Of a stretch of 64,000 nucleotides of DNA, positions 8,024-16,962 are shown piece after piece. Below the pieces are notes generated by a model. That model saw nothing but the letters and a program-made list of their open reading frames with translations, ran no database searches and was not told the DNA's origin. Numbering within the stretch: position 1 is the stretch's first letter; every line of letters begins with the position of its first letter. The translations under genes and the position numbers were made by a program. This DNA is from CBDBIG01 sp965205845 [NCBI: bacterium] (GTDB lineage Bacteria > SAR324): the NCBI GenBank assembly GCA_965205845.1, contig CBDBIG010000005.1:1-64000 (forward strand), in the 5' to 3' direction.

Positions 8024-8407
8024 ATGGAACTCATCATTACCCAAAGCACGATTACCCTGGGCGAATACACGGCCAGTTTAGCCGACTTTGCCCAAGACTA
8101 CGGCCAGCGAGCCTCAGCCCCTGCGCATCCTGACAGTGCCCGTTCCTATCATCGAGGCGTGCGCCACGCATCCCACACCAAGCACGGCCAAACCGATGGC
8201 GGGCCACTGGTTTGGGCCCAAGGCGATGCCATCATTGCAGCCCTGCCCACACTGCTTGCCAAGCAAAAAGCAAGGGAAGAGGCCCAACAAGGGGCAAGAC
8301 AGGCCGAACAAGGGGCAAGCCAAGATTTGGACAGCCAAGGGCAAGGGCAAGGGGCAAGAACAGGGCGGGGATGCTTAAAGGAAGTAAATCATGAAAAGTT
8401 TTTTTAA
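8024..8407 (+). CDS. Tail-fibre-associated protein (assembly/chaperone position)
   Basis: 127 residues starting MELIITQSTITLGEY, then ASLADFAQDYGQ, HPDSARSYHRGVRHA and the helix AIIAALPTLLAKQKARE, followed by a Gln/Gly/Ala low-complexity tail (QGARQAEQGASQ). It sits directly after the fibre gene, where fibre assembly proteins lie. A close copy is on the minus strand at 31998-32369, and the two differ mainly in the low-complexity tail. It overlaps the Dam-like gene by 17 bases. Confidence 0.6.
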   Translation: MELIITQSTITLGEYTASLADFAQDYGQRASAPAHPDSARSYHRGVRHASHTKHGQTDGGPLVWAQGDAIIAALPTLLAKQKAREEAQQGARQAEQGASQDLDSQGQGQGARTGRGCLKEVNHEKFF

Positions 8408-9254
8408 TAGAAAAGGAGGCAAGCGTTTGCTGGCCAAAAGATTGGCTGGCGTGATTGATGCCGTGCCACACACATGCTATTGCGAGCCCTTTATGGGGGC
8501 AGCCCACGTCTTTTTTGCGCGACAACGCACACGCACTATTTCTGAAGTGCTAAACGATATTGACGGGGAATTGGTGAACCTATTTCGCGTGCTGCAGCAC
8601 CACAAGGAGGCGTTTTTGCAGGGCTTGGAGTGGGGGGTCTACGCGCGGGAGGTATTTGAAAACCTCCAAAAACAAGACCCCCAAACTTTGACCGATATCC
8701 AGCGCGCCCAACGCTTTTTTTGCCTGCACAAAATGTCTTTTGACAGCGAAACTAGACAGTTTGGCTACTCAAAAAAACAGCCAACAATCACCCTGCAACC
8801 CTTAAAAATCCTTGAACAAGCCCACGCGGCCCTGAAAAGGGTGCATCTTGAGTGCTTGCCTTGGCAAGATGTGCTCACTCGCTACGATTCAAAAAACACC
8901 CCCTTCTACCTCGACCCACCCCACCACGGGCACGAAAACGACTATGGCAAGGGGGTTTTTGCGAGGGAAGATTACGCCGCAATGGCAGGCAAATTGGCTA
9001 ACTTGAAGGGCAAGTTTCTCCTGAGCATCAACGACACACCCAAAATGCGCGCGTATTTTGCGCGGTTCGACCGCTACCAGATTAAAACGCACTACACCCT
9101 AGGCTTGCATGCTGTTGTCGGGAAAAAACAGGTACGCGAATTGCTATACACAAACTTAGCACCTGAGGCCATGCAAACTCTAATTGACCAAAGGGTTAAA
9201 CAAAATATCTGCTTGCCCATCAAACCCCACCCAAAATCCGAGGTCGGAAACTAA
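8391..9254 (+). CDS. D12-class DNA adenine methyltransferase (Dam-like), DPPH variant
   Basis: 287 residues with the order of alpha-class adenine methylases: the SAM loop motif CEPFMGAAHVFF near residue 30, then the catalytic motif IV near residue 175. Motif IV reads DPPHHG where the family has DPPY(Y/W)G, so the aromatic residue that stacks on the flipped adenine is replaced by His. The rest (ENDYGKGVFAREDYAAMAG, LSINDTPKMR) is intact. Activity is doubtful or altered. Phage Dam proteins protect DNA against restriction or affect late gene control. Ribosome site AAAGGAAG lies ahead of the ATG. Confidence 0.8.
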   Translation: MKSFFNRKGGKRLLAKRLAGVIDAVPHTCYCEPFMGAAHVFFARQRTRTISEVLNDIDGELVNLFRVLQHHKEAFLQGLEWGVYAREVFENLQKQDPQTLTDIQRAQRFFCLHKMSFDSETRQFGYSKKQPTITLQPLKILEQAHAALKRVHLECLPWQDVLTRYDSKNTPFYLDPPHHGHENDYGKGVFAREDYAAMAGKLANLKGKFLLSINDTPKMRAYFARFDRYQIKTHYTLGLHAVVGKKQVRELLYTNLAPEAMQTLIDQRVKQNICLPIKPHPKSEVGN

Positions 9255-9709
9255 AGAAGCACTAAATCAAGCCTTGCACCAAGCAAAAAACATGCCAAAA
9301 TAAAGAGACCCCAGAATGACCAGTGGCAAAGCATGTGTCCCAAAGTGGCAAAGCAAGTGTCCCTTTACACCCGGACAACGCATTGTATGCGTTATGTTTG
9401 CAGGGTTTGTGAGAACTTCGCACATTTCTATTTTTTCATTTGCCCTTGGAGCACTCCCAAAAGCAGGCACCATAATGCTTGATAAGGGATTTGTGTGTCT
9501 AAAATTTGGCTCAATTTTAACAATTGTCTTGATTTGATTTCGCGAATGACCCTCCTCGAATTACCTGGGTTGCCCGTGTAATGACATCTCAGAAAACCTT
9601 GAAAGAGACCTGTAGGAGATAGTTCCCCCTTACTGGATTACGGGATTATATGAAACCTTCAAAGACATAATATCTCCAATTGTATAAATTATTTGAAAGG
9701 ATCATCCCA
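9255..9709 (+). other. Non-coding gap with fibre-start remnants
   Basis: No convincing gene. Around 9320-9360 the word GTGGCAAAGCA(A/T)GTGTCC occurs twice. The same word begins the fibre copy at 54935, so these look like left-over fibre starts. Near 9538 there is ATTTCGCGAATGA, loosely like a Mu-type transposase end site. The right end of prophage A may lie in or near this stretch, but I cannot place it. Confidence 0.4.
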
Positions 9710-10159
9710 ATGAGTTTTGCCTTGTCTAAACGATCCCTTTGGCGCTTAAACAGTGTCCATGAGGATCTTCATCGTGTTATTTCTCGCTGCGCCGCAGACT
9801 GGCCAAATGATGGAACGCGCTTTGTGGTAACCGAGGGACGCCGAAGCCTAGCACGCCAACGCCAACTGCTTGCGATAGGGGCTAGCCAAACCCTAAAAAG
9901 CCGCCATTTGTGCGGCATGGCAGCAGACCTGGCTGTAATTATGGAGCACGAAGCAAGGTGGGACTGGCCCTTGTATGAGGGCTTGGGGGAACGCATGAAG
10001 TTGGCTGCGCAAAAAGAGGCGGTGGCAGTCGAGTGGGGGGGAGACTGGAAAACGCTCCGCGATGGGCCTCATTTTCAATTGTCTAAAGAGCTTTACCCCG
10101 ATGCTCTAGACCTTCAAACCCAAGCCGATGCACAATCTGCTGCAAAACCCACTGGGTAG
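9710..10159 (+). CDS. M15-family peptidase (phage endolysin type)
   Basis: 149 residues from ATG 9710 (ribosome site GAAAGGA). It carries the metal-binding motifs of the VanY/CwlK-like M15 peptidases: SRHLCGMAADLAV (SxHxxGxAxD) and WGGDW...DGPHFQL. The expected activity is L-alanyl-D-glutamate or D-Ala-type cleavage of peptidoglycan stems at lysis. A related but frameshifted gene lies in the lysis region of prophage B (41893-42287). The gene is separated from the tail module, so it may be a displaced lysis gene or host-adopted. Confidence 0.83.
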   Translation: MSFALSKRSLWRLNSVHEDLHRVISRCAADWPNDGTRFVVTEGRRSLARQRQLLAIGASQTLKSRHLCGMAADLAVIMEHEARWDWPLYEGLGERMKLAAQKEAVAVEWGGDWKTLRDGPHFQLSKELYPDALDLQTQADAQSAAKPTG

Positions 10160-10263
10160 GGGCACAGCCTTTGATAGCATCCATTTTTTTTTCAAGCCAT
10201 ACCTTGGGGCTATTGCCATGGCGATTTAACACGGCATTCGAGAGGGGGTAAATACATTTGCAG

Positions 10264-10578
10264 ATGAATTTAAAAAATACTACTATAGAGCATGTACCAT
10301 TGGCCTATGCCGCTTCAACCAAGCGATACAGCAAGCAACCTTGCCCAGGCTGCCAAAAAGCGGGGGGCGAGCGCTTGCCCATTACGGGTAAAGGGCGCCT
10401 TGCAGCAGGACCATGGCATTACGCGTGTGTGTATGCGCATTTGCAGCCATGGATTGAGGGTACACAAGCCCAACTCGGAGGGTTTAACCCTCACGGTGCT
10501 TTGGTGAATATAGAAAATTGGCTGGCACGCCAAAAAGGAGACCAGCACTATGTAGACCAGGCCATTTTGCAAAAATAA
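10264..10578 (+). CDS. Hypothetical protein with Cys motif
   Basis: A 104-residue protein (ATG 10264; an in-frame TTG lies at 10258) with CPGC near residue 28, HYACVYAHLQPW and a Gly-rich middle. The CxxC plus later Cys/His residues may bind a metal. I do not recognise the family. A G-rich ribosome site lies upstream and a strong terminator follows at 10621. It may be the last gene of prophage A or a host gene. Confidence 0.5.
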   Translation: MNLKNTTIEHVPLAYAASTKRYSKQPCPGCQKAGGERLPITGKGRLAAGPWHYACVYAHLQPWIEGTQAQLGGFNPHGALVNIENWLARQKGDQHYVDQAILQK

Positions 10579-10620
10579 GAAGGTGAGAGTTTCCTTTTAG
10601 CAGCAGGAAACGTCACGGTA

Positions 10621-10665
10621 GGGACGAGGTTGGTGTGCCAAAAATACCTCCCTCGTCCCTTTTTT
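10621..10665 (+). terminator. Rho-independent terminator
   Basis: A 9-bp GC-rich stem (GGGACGAGG at 10621-10629, CCTCGTCCC at 10651-10659) is followed by TTTTTT. It ends the plus-strand unit of the gene at 10264. Confidence 0.72.
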
Positions 10666-10731
10666 ATTGATGCAAAGGCACACACCTGGGGTTGGTGTTT
10701 TGCTCAGCGATATCTTGCGCACCCTTCCCCC

Positions 10732-10789
10732 AGCGCAAACCCTTTTATTCTTCTCCGCTTAGCGCAAACCCTTTTATTCTTCTCCGCTT
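10732..10789 (+). repeat. Perfect 29-bp tandem duplication
   Basis: The 29-bp block beginning AGCGCAAACCC occurs twice head to tail (10732-10760 and 10761-10789). A shorter near-repeat of TTCCACGGCAT follows around 10800-10830. Both lie between the convergent ends of the 10264 gene and lpxC, where slippage is harmless. Confidence 0.85.
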
Positions 10790-10849
10790 TCTGGTTTTTG
10801 TTCCACGGCATTTTGTTCCACGGCATCAAGAATTAGGCCTTTCAAGTGT

Positions 10850-11740
10850 TTAAATGACGGGGTGCTCCTCTGTTTTAGGTTCACCTATAATCTCCCAACA
10901 TTCGGGCTGGCTGATCAATTTTTCAACCAGCGCAAAATTGAGTTGATGGCTGGCTTTAATGCCACGGTACGTACCCAGCAAAGGGGTGCCAATCAAAAAC
11001 ATGTCCCCGATAGCATCAAGTATTTTATGGCGGACCAGTTCATTGGAGAAGCGCAGGCCTTCTGGGTTGCAAACCTTGCCTTTTTCATCCAAGCCCACCG
11101 CATTTTGCAAACTGGCCCCCAAGGCAAGCCCGCGAGAGTGCAAGGCTTCGATCTCATGCATAAATCCAAAAGTACGTGCCCTGGCAATCTGGGTTATGTA
11201 GCGTTGAGGGGTTAAGGGCAAGGAGAAATTTTGTGCCCCTATGGCAGCTTGTGGAAATTCAAGGTAACACTCAAAACGACACAGCGCAGAAGGGTATAAC
11301 CCTGCAAACTTGCCATCATCTTCGACTTCAACGGCTGAAAGCACTTTCAATCTACGGCGTGGCGCTTTTTGCTGGCTGCGCCCGCCAGACAATATTTTGC
11401 TGACAAAAACCTGGCTACTACCGTCGAGAATGGGAATTTCTGGTCCTTTTACATCAATCCACACGTTGTCAATTTCGAGTCCGTGCAAGGCAGAGAGCAA
11501 ATGTTCGACCGTACCAACACTGCTTTTGTGCTTGCCTAGGGTGGTGCATAGGGTGGTCGATTGAACATAATCCCAACGGGCAGGAAACTCGAGGGTGCCG
11601 CCTTTTTGAGGAATTTCGAACCACACACCGTGGTTGATAGGTGCCGGTAAGAGGGTGAGGAAGGTGGTTTTTCCACTATGCAAACCCACGCCTTGTAGGT
11701 GAATAGGTCCTCGCAAGGTGTGTTGCTTGTGTGTGGTCAT
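10850..11740 (-). CDS. lpxC: UDP-3-O-acyl-N-acetylglucosamine deacetylase LpxC
   Basis: 296 residues, the usual length. LpxC removes the N-acetyl group from UDP-3-O-acyl-GlcNAc, the committed step of lipid A synthesis, in the cytoplasm. Visible family features are LRGPIHLQGVGLHSGK at the start, the zinc-ligand motif SVGTVEHLLSALHGLEIDN, ARARTFGF, and HKILDAIGD, which holds the other zinc His and Asp, then the catalytic-region His in KASHQLN. The C-terminal half (NPEGLRFSNELVRHKILDAIGD) reads most like alphaproteobacterial enzymes. It stands alone rather than in a cell-division cluster. Confidence 0.96.
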   Translation of the reverse strand: MTTHKQHTLRGPIHLQGVGLHSGKTTFLTLLPAPINHGVWFEIPQKGGTLEFPARWDYVQSTTLCTTLGKHKSSVGTVEHLLSALHGLEIDNVWIDVKGPEIPILDGSSQVFVSKILSGGRSQQKAPRRRLKVLSAVEVEDDGKFAGLYPSALCRFECYLEFPQAAIGAQNFSLPLTPQRYITQIARARTFGFMHEIEALHSRGLALGASLQNAVGLDEKGKVCNPEGLRFSNELVRHKILDAIGDMFLIGTPLLGTYRGIKASHQLNFALVEKLISQPECWEIIGEPKTEEHPVI

Positions 11741-11789
11741 ATATTTTTACCAAGGTGCGCCTACACCCTGGGGTGTGATTTACATCCTT

Positions 11790-14700
11790 TTAGCCGGCTT
11801 CACGCTGAGGCATGGGTGGTGCTAAAAACGCTTGCAATAATGTTTTTGCTTGGGTTTTGGCCTTGGCAATGTTGCGCTCTTTAATGTCTTCATAGCCACG
11901 AATGCCATCGGGCAAACAAGCCATTTTTAGGGCCACCGCATAATTTTTCGGGGTAAGCTTGGGCAACAAACCCAATACTAAATCGCAATACCACCCAGCC
12001 AAACTGCGCTCCAAGCGGCGGTGTTTTGAGTTAAACATGTCCAAAATGCTGCCCCGCAAAAAGCGCATGGCATACAAAGCCCTAAAGAGATATTGGCTAC
12101 TTTTCCCAAAACGCATCTTGGTTTTTACTCCCAGGCGCTTTAGGGCGGGAGGGTGCAGGTGTACATAGCGTTTCACCTTGCCATGATAATCGGCTTTTGC
12201 CCGTTCCCAAACCGTATCCTGTAACCATAAACGTGCCGTTTCGTATTCATCCTTGACTGCCAGCAGTTTAAAGTACCAGCGGGCAAAGGCTTCGGTTAGC
12301 GCGCTTGATTGAAGTGTTTGCATCTCGCCTTGCGCTACGCGCTTAACGTGGTTTACATACTGGTCTGCCAAGTGGGTATTGCCTTGATACATCAACAAGT
12401 CGGCTAAGCGCGGAGCGGCGATGGTCCGCAATGCGCCTTTATCTGGTATTTGAGCTAGTAAATTCTGCCACGCAGGCACCAAGTATGCAGCAAAACGCGC
12501 CAAGCGTTCTTTCGCTTGGTCAAAGGCTTCAGGACTGGGAGAGGGACCAAAAGCCGTTTGCATCACTTTTTGTGGGTTTTGGACGAACCAACGCCCCCAA
12601 CGAAAAGCATTGAGGTTGGTTTTAACCGCAACACCGTTTAGCGTGATCGCTTTTTCAATACTCTTGTGCTCCAAGGGCAAGTGCCCTAATTGCCAAGCTA
12701 TTCCCAGCATAAACACATTGCCTGGCATGCTATCGCCAAACAGGGCCTCACAAATTGCCAAGGCATCCACCAAAACATTGTCTTTTTTACGCGTGTAGGA
12801 TGCCAAGCGATTGAGCATGGCTTTTTGTTGGGGGTGTGCTGCGTGAATATTGATAACACTCTCCCCCGTATGCAGGGTATGCGTGTTCACCACCGCACGG
12901 GTACGCTCTGGGGAATATCGGCTGAGGTTATCGGGGGAAACACTAGCCAATAAGTCAAAGCCAAGTAATAGGTCGGTTTCACCAGCAGCAATTTTGTTGG
13001 AATGCCGAATGGGCTGATGAGAAATAACCAAATTAGAGAGGACCGCACCCCCTTTTTGCGATAGCCCTGTTTGATCTAAAAACGTCAACTGCTTTTCTTC
13101 AATAGCTGCCGCAGTTGACAGTAAGGCGTTCACCGTTACTACACCGGTGCCTCCAACCCCAACCAGCAAAATTTTATAAGGGGAATTTTCCGCGACACTG
13201 CTGGCAGGAGCCTTTAGACCTTGAGCAGGTGCCATGGGGGTCTCAGATTGCTTGGCAGGGCTCGCGTCCCCCGTCAGTTCGACGGTCATAAAAGCAGGGC
13301 AATCGCCTTGCAAGCAGGTGTAATCTAAATTACAAGATGGCAAGTGAATACGCGTTTTACGCCCATAGTCGGTTTCTACAGGCAACACCGACAGGCAATT
13401 AGAGCGAACGCCACAATCCCCACAACCTTCACACACGCTTTGATTGATATAAACGCGTTTGGGTGGGGTGCTTAAACGCCCGCGCTTACGCATCCGGCGC
13501 TTCTCTGCGGCGCATTGTTGATCGTAGATAATGACCGAAACCCCCCCTACCTTGCGAATGTTTTTAAGAACATCAAGGTAGGCCGATTTCGGGTGGAGTG
13601 TAATGTTTGGACCGAGGGCAGTCCCTTGGTAGTTCTCAAGGTTTTCGGTCACAATGCATACTTTTTGAACCCCTTCTGCAGCTAATTTTTGGGCCAGTGC
13701 GGGTGGCGTTAAGCCCCCTTCCACATCTTGCCCCCCTGTCATAGCCACCGTACGGTTATAGAGAATGCGAAATGTCACATCGACCCCCGCAGAAATACAG
13801 CCTTCTAATGACTTCGAACCTGAGTGAAAAAAGGTGCCGTCGCCAATGTTTTGCAAAATATGGCTTTGTTCGGTAAAGGGTGAGATGCCCATCCAAGGTG
13901 CACCCTCACCACCCATTTGGGTGAGCCAGGCCACTCCGCGATCCATATACACTGCCATGGAATGGCAACCAATGCCGCCCCCTACCAACTCGTCCCCATC
14001 GCGTACGGTGGAACTGTTATGAGGGCACCCACTGCAAAAGAAGGGGGTCCGTACCCGCATCGGCTCATAGCGACGTCCTTGAATGTCGACCAATCTTTCC
14101 ACCCTCGTCAATAAATCTTCTCGCCCCAGTTTACGCGCTAAAAAACCTGCCAAAGGCACACCAATGCTCTCTAAGCTGAGTTCCCCATGTGTGGGAAACA
14201 TCGGCGCATCGCGTTCATCAAATTTACCCCATATGTGGGGGCGTTTGGGTTGGTTGTACAGCGCACTGCGCATTTGGGTTTCAATAAAGCCTCGTTTTTC
14301 TTCGATCACCACCACATCGTCTAAACCAGCGGCAAAATGCTTCAAGCCTTCGGACTCAATGGGTGCAATCATGGCCAATTTGTACAGGCGAATCCCTGCT
14401 TGCTTTAGGGCTTGTTCATTCAGGCCCAACCAGTCGAGGGTATGGATTAAATCGCGATACGTTTTGCCCGATGCTACCAGTCCAATGGTATCTGCACTGC
14501 TTTGTACGGTAATTTTGTCGAGCCTGTTGGCTCTCACGTAGGCCATGGCTGCAACAAGGCGTTCACTGTGCAAATGGCGTTCGAGTTCTACGCTGTAAGG
14601 GGGTATTAAGCGCGGGTCTTGTACGTGGGCAAACGGGCGACCATGAATTTCCAATTTGGGGATAATCGGCGTCACCAATTGGGGCTCTACGTTAATAATT

Positions 14701-15326
14701 TCACCACCATCGGCCACGTTGGTCACCACTTTTAAGGCACCCCAAGTACCACTGTAGCGAGACATGGCAATCGCATGTAATCCATATTCCAGCGTCTCCC
14801 GCGAGCCGCTAGGAAACAATGTGGGCATGACCAAATCATACAATGCCAAGGTGCTATCTCCAGGAAGCGTAGAACTTTTGCAAGCTGGATCATCGCCCAC
14901 CAAGGCAAGGTAACCCCCTTTGGGGGCTGCGCCCATAAACGTGCCATGGCGAAAAGCATCGCTACTGCGATCTAATCCCGGGGTTTTGCCATACCACATG
15001 CCCACCACGGCCTCGGTTTTTGCGTGGGGAAACATATGTAACATTTGGCTGCCATACACAGCAGTCGCAGCCACATCTTCGTTAATTCCTGCTTGCCAAA
15101 TGATGTTGTGCCGAATGAGCTCTTTTTCAATGCCTTTTAAGTGCTTGTCCAGTTCACCTAGGGGAGAGCCTTGATACCCAGAAATATACATTCCTGTGCG
15201 CAGGCCCGCTTTATGATCACTGCGCATTTGCTCTAAGGGCAGGCGTACCAATGCCTGTACACCGTTGAGCAAAACCTGTCCTTCTTCTTTAAGGTATTTA
15301 TCCATTAGGGAAAAATGATCTGCCAT
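11790..15326 (-). CDS. Indolepyruvate ferredoxin oxidoreductase, fused subunits
   Basis: 1178 residues joining the IorA and IorB functions. It oxidatively decarboxylates aryl- (or branched) 2-oxo acids to acyl-CoA with ferredoxin. The N-terminal ~620 residues are the two thiamine-diphosphate domains (YISGYQGSPLGELD; GDG...FHSG region). A ferredoxin-like 4Fe-4S segment follows (CEGCGDCGVRSNC), then the gamma domain (LLVGVGGTGVVTVNALL) and a C-terminal ~250-residue extension typical of fused proteins. Ribosome site AAGGAGG precedes the ATG. With the CoA-transferase and the molybdoenzyme downstream it fits aromatic amino acid or arylacetate use. Confidence 0.94.
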   Translation of the reverse strand: MADHFSLMDKYLKEEGQVLLNGVQALVRLPLEQMRSDHKAGLRTGMYISGYQGSPLGELDKHLKGIEKELIRHNIIWQAGINEDVAATAVYGSQMLHMFPHAKTEAVVGMWYGKTPGLDRSSDAFRHGTFMGAAPKGGYLALVGDDPACKSSTLPGDSTLALYDLVMPTLFPSGSRETLEYGLHAIAMSRYSGTWGALKVVTNVADGGEIINVEPQLVTPIIPKLEIHGRPFAHVQDPRLIPPYSVELERHLHSERLVAAMAYVRANRLDKITVQSSADTIGLVASGKTYRDLIHTLDWLGLNEQALKQAGIRLYKLAMIAPIESEGLKHFAAGLDDVVVIEEKRGFIETQMRSALYNQPKRPHIWGKFDERDAPMFPTHGELSLESIGVPLAGFLARKLGREDLLTRVERLVDIQGRRYEPMRVRTPFFCSGCPHNSSTVRDGDELVGGGIGCHSMAVYMDRGVAWLTQMGGEGAPWMGISPFTEQSHILQNIGDGTFFHSGSKSLEGCISAGVDVTFRILYNRTVAMTGGQDVEGGLTPPALAQKLAAEGVQKVCIVTENLENYQGTALGPNITLHPKSAYLDVLKNIRKVGGVSVIIYDQQCAAEKRRMRKRGRLSTPPKRVYINQSVCEGCGDCGVRSNCLSVLPVETDYGRKTRIHLPSCNLDYTCLQGDCPAFMTVELTGDASPAKQSETPMAPAQGLKAPASSVAENSPYKILLVGVGGTGVVTVNALLSTAAAIEEKQLTFLDQTGLSQKGGAVLSNLVISHQPIRHSNKIAAGETDLLLGFDLLASVSPDNLSRYSPERTRAVVNTHTLHTGESVINIHAAHPQQKAMLNRLASYTRKKDNVLVDALAICEALFGDSMPGNVFMLGIAWQLGHLPLEHKSIEKAITLNGVAVKTNLNAFRWGRWFVQNPQKVMQTAFGPSPSPEAFDQAKERLARFAAYLVPAWQNLLAQIPDKGALRTIAAPRLADLLMYQGNTHLADQYVNHVKRVAQGEMQTLQSSALTEAFARWYFKLLAVKDEYETARLWLQDTVWERAKADYHGKVKRYVHLHPPALKRLGVKTKMRFGKSSQYLFRALYAMRFLRGSILDMFNSKHRRLERSLAGWYCDLVLGLLPKLTPKNYAVALKMACLPDGIRGYEDIKERNIAKAKTQAKTLLQAFLAPPMPQREAG

Positions 15327-15671
15327 ACGCTAAAAAACCTCCTTCGACACACCCCACATTTTAAAAAATCGAGCCTTGCGTTTTTCCAAAGCGATGTCCA
15401 TAGATGCCGAAACCACCCCCCAGGCTAACTTTAAAATAAAGCATCATCATAAGCAAGAAATAAGCATGATAAGCCTTGCCATCGTTGCATTATAGCGGGG
15501 GTTTGCCGTAACGTGTGTCATGAGAGCCCGTGGCCCACGGTAAAAAACATTGTAATTTTAGACTCCCAGTAGGTATATTCGTACCCGAAAGATATCACAC
15601 ACCCTCCTTTGCTCTATGTGAGAAGCACGCGTTTCTTGCTTTTTTTTTTCTGAGGATGTTCATAAAAAACG
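15327..15671. other. Divergent intergenic region, IOR / thiS
   Basis: 345 bases between two divergently transcribed genes, so it must hold promoters for both. It is AT-rich around 15425-15490. I looked for a thiamine-pyrophosphate riboswitch ahead of thiS and found neither the CTGAGA core nor the conserved 3' element. A T9 tract lies at 15641-15650. No gene is seen. Confidence 0.4.
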
Positions 15672-15875
15672 ATGCCTATTTTGCTCAACGGAGAACCTCG
15701 TCCACACGCCTCTTCGCTCACGATTTTAGGTTTGATTACAAAGTTTGCTCCAACCACGTTAGACGGTTTGGCGGTGTGCCTGAATGGACAGGTTATTCCC
15801 CGCCACCAATGGGCTGCGCAATCGGTAAAACAAGGCGATAAAGTCGAGGTGGTAACCGCAGTCCGTGGTGGCTGA
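15672..15875 (+). CDS. thiS: Sulfur carrier protein ThiS
   Basis: 67 residues, standard ThiS size, with the beta-grasp pattern (PILLNGEPR, LAVCLNGQVIPRHQW, GDKVEVVTAVRGG) and the essential C-terminal Gly-Gly that is thiocarboxylated and gives sulfur to thiazole synthase. It lies ~1.1 kb before thiG in the same direction, separated by a DNA methyltransferase gene. In most bacteria thiS and thiG are adjacent. Confidence 0.88.
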   Translation: MPILLNGEPRPHASSLTILGLITKFAPTTLDGLAVCLNGQVIPRHQWAAQSVKQGDKVEVVTAVRGG

Positions 15876-16087
15876 ACCTTGTGAGATCAAGCGCGCTCCG
15901 AAATATCTCGGCTCAAAAGAAAAATGCCGATAAAAAGCATCTTGTCCGAGCCTGCTTGGGCCGTGCAGACACATTTGGCAGGTTTTAAATGGCACAAATT
16001 CAAGCATAACACTGGTCTAATGCAATCCTCTTTAGCTTTGTCGATCAACGTCTTTTGCTTTCCAAAACAGGTGTGGGTGACGCGTAC

Positions 16088-16954
16088 ATGCTCAATCAAG
16101 TTATTCAAGGGGATGCCCTTGCCAGTTTACAAAGCTTGCCTTCCGAAATGTTTGAGGTAGGGGTGACCTCTCCGCCTTACAACAAGCAAGAAAATAAAAA
16201 AGGCTGGCTGGTCAAAAGCGTGACTTACTTTGGTGCCAGTGATAAAAAGGAAGAGCAAGCGTATCAGCAAGAACAAATCGAGATGCTCAATGGGGTGTAT
16301 CGCGTGATGAAGGCTGGGGCTTCTTTTTTTTACAACCACAAGCTCCGCTGGGAAAAAGGCGATTTGCTCCACCCCATGCAATGGCTTTGCAAAACCCACT
16401 GGGTTATTCGCCAAGAGCTTATTTGGGACAGGGTGATTGCCGCGAACATTCGCGGCTGGCGTTTTTGGCAGGTGGAAGAACGTATTTATTGGCTATACAA
16501 ACCCTTACGCAAACACAAAATTGGGCAAGAGCTGCGCTCAAAACATGCTTTAATGAGCTCCATATGGCGCTTTGGTCCCGAAGAAAAAAACCCTCATCCT
16601 GCTCCTTTTCCATTAACCTTGCCAACGCGCGCTATTTACTCCATTTTGGACGACCACCAAAATGGCGCCGTGCTTGATCCCTACTGTGGCAGTGGGACCA
16701 CCCTTGTGGCAGCAAAGTTGTTGGGGCACCACTACCTCGGTATTGATATTTCACCCAGCTATGTGTCCGGTGCTAAGCGGCGCTTACACCATTGCGCAGA
16801 GGAAAAAGCGGTTGTCGAAACCGAAATGGCAAAGCATCAAGTGCGGACCAGTTTTAAAGAGAAGAAGGCGCGCGGTGCCCACGTGGGACGTTTTAGACCT
16901 TTGACGAAACACAGAAAAGACAAGTACCAAGATAAACAGGTGACGATACTCTAA
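16088..16954 (+). CDS. Beta-class site-specific DNA methyltransferase
   Basis: 288 residues from ATG 16088 (an in-frame TTG lies at 16055). Motif IV TSPPYN (residue ~37) precedes motif I DPYCGSGTTLVAAKLLG, the beta-class order of RsrI/MboII-type and CcrM-like enzymes that make N6-methyladenine or N4-methylcytosine. The C-terminus is basic (KEKKARGAHVGRFRP), suiting DNA binding. No restriction endonuclease gene is next to it, so it is an orphan (regulatory or protective) methylase. It is wedged between thiS and thiG and ends 8 bases before thiG, so it probably shares their transcript. Confidence 0.86.
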   Translation: MLNQVIQGDALASLQSLPSEMFEVGVTSPPYNKQENKKGWLVKSVTYFGASDKKEEQAYQQEQIEMLNGVYRVMKAGASFFYNHKLRWEKGDLLHPMQWLCKTHWVIRQELIWDRVIAANIRGWRFWQVEERIYWLYKPLRKHKIGQELRSKHALMSSIWRFGPEEKNPHPAPFPLTLPTRAIYSILDDHQNGAVLDPYCGSGTTLVAAKLLGHHYLGIDISPSYVSGAKRRLHHCAEEKAVVETEMAKHQVRTSFKEKKARGAHVGRFRPLTKHRKDKYQDKQVTIL

Positions 16955-16962
16955 AAAATACC

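Noticed and set aside
15480-15671. TPP riboswitch ahead of thiS
   Set aside because: The conserved CTGAGA and 3' helix elements are not present.
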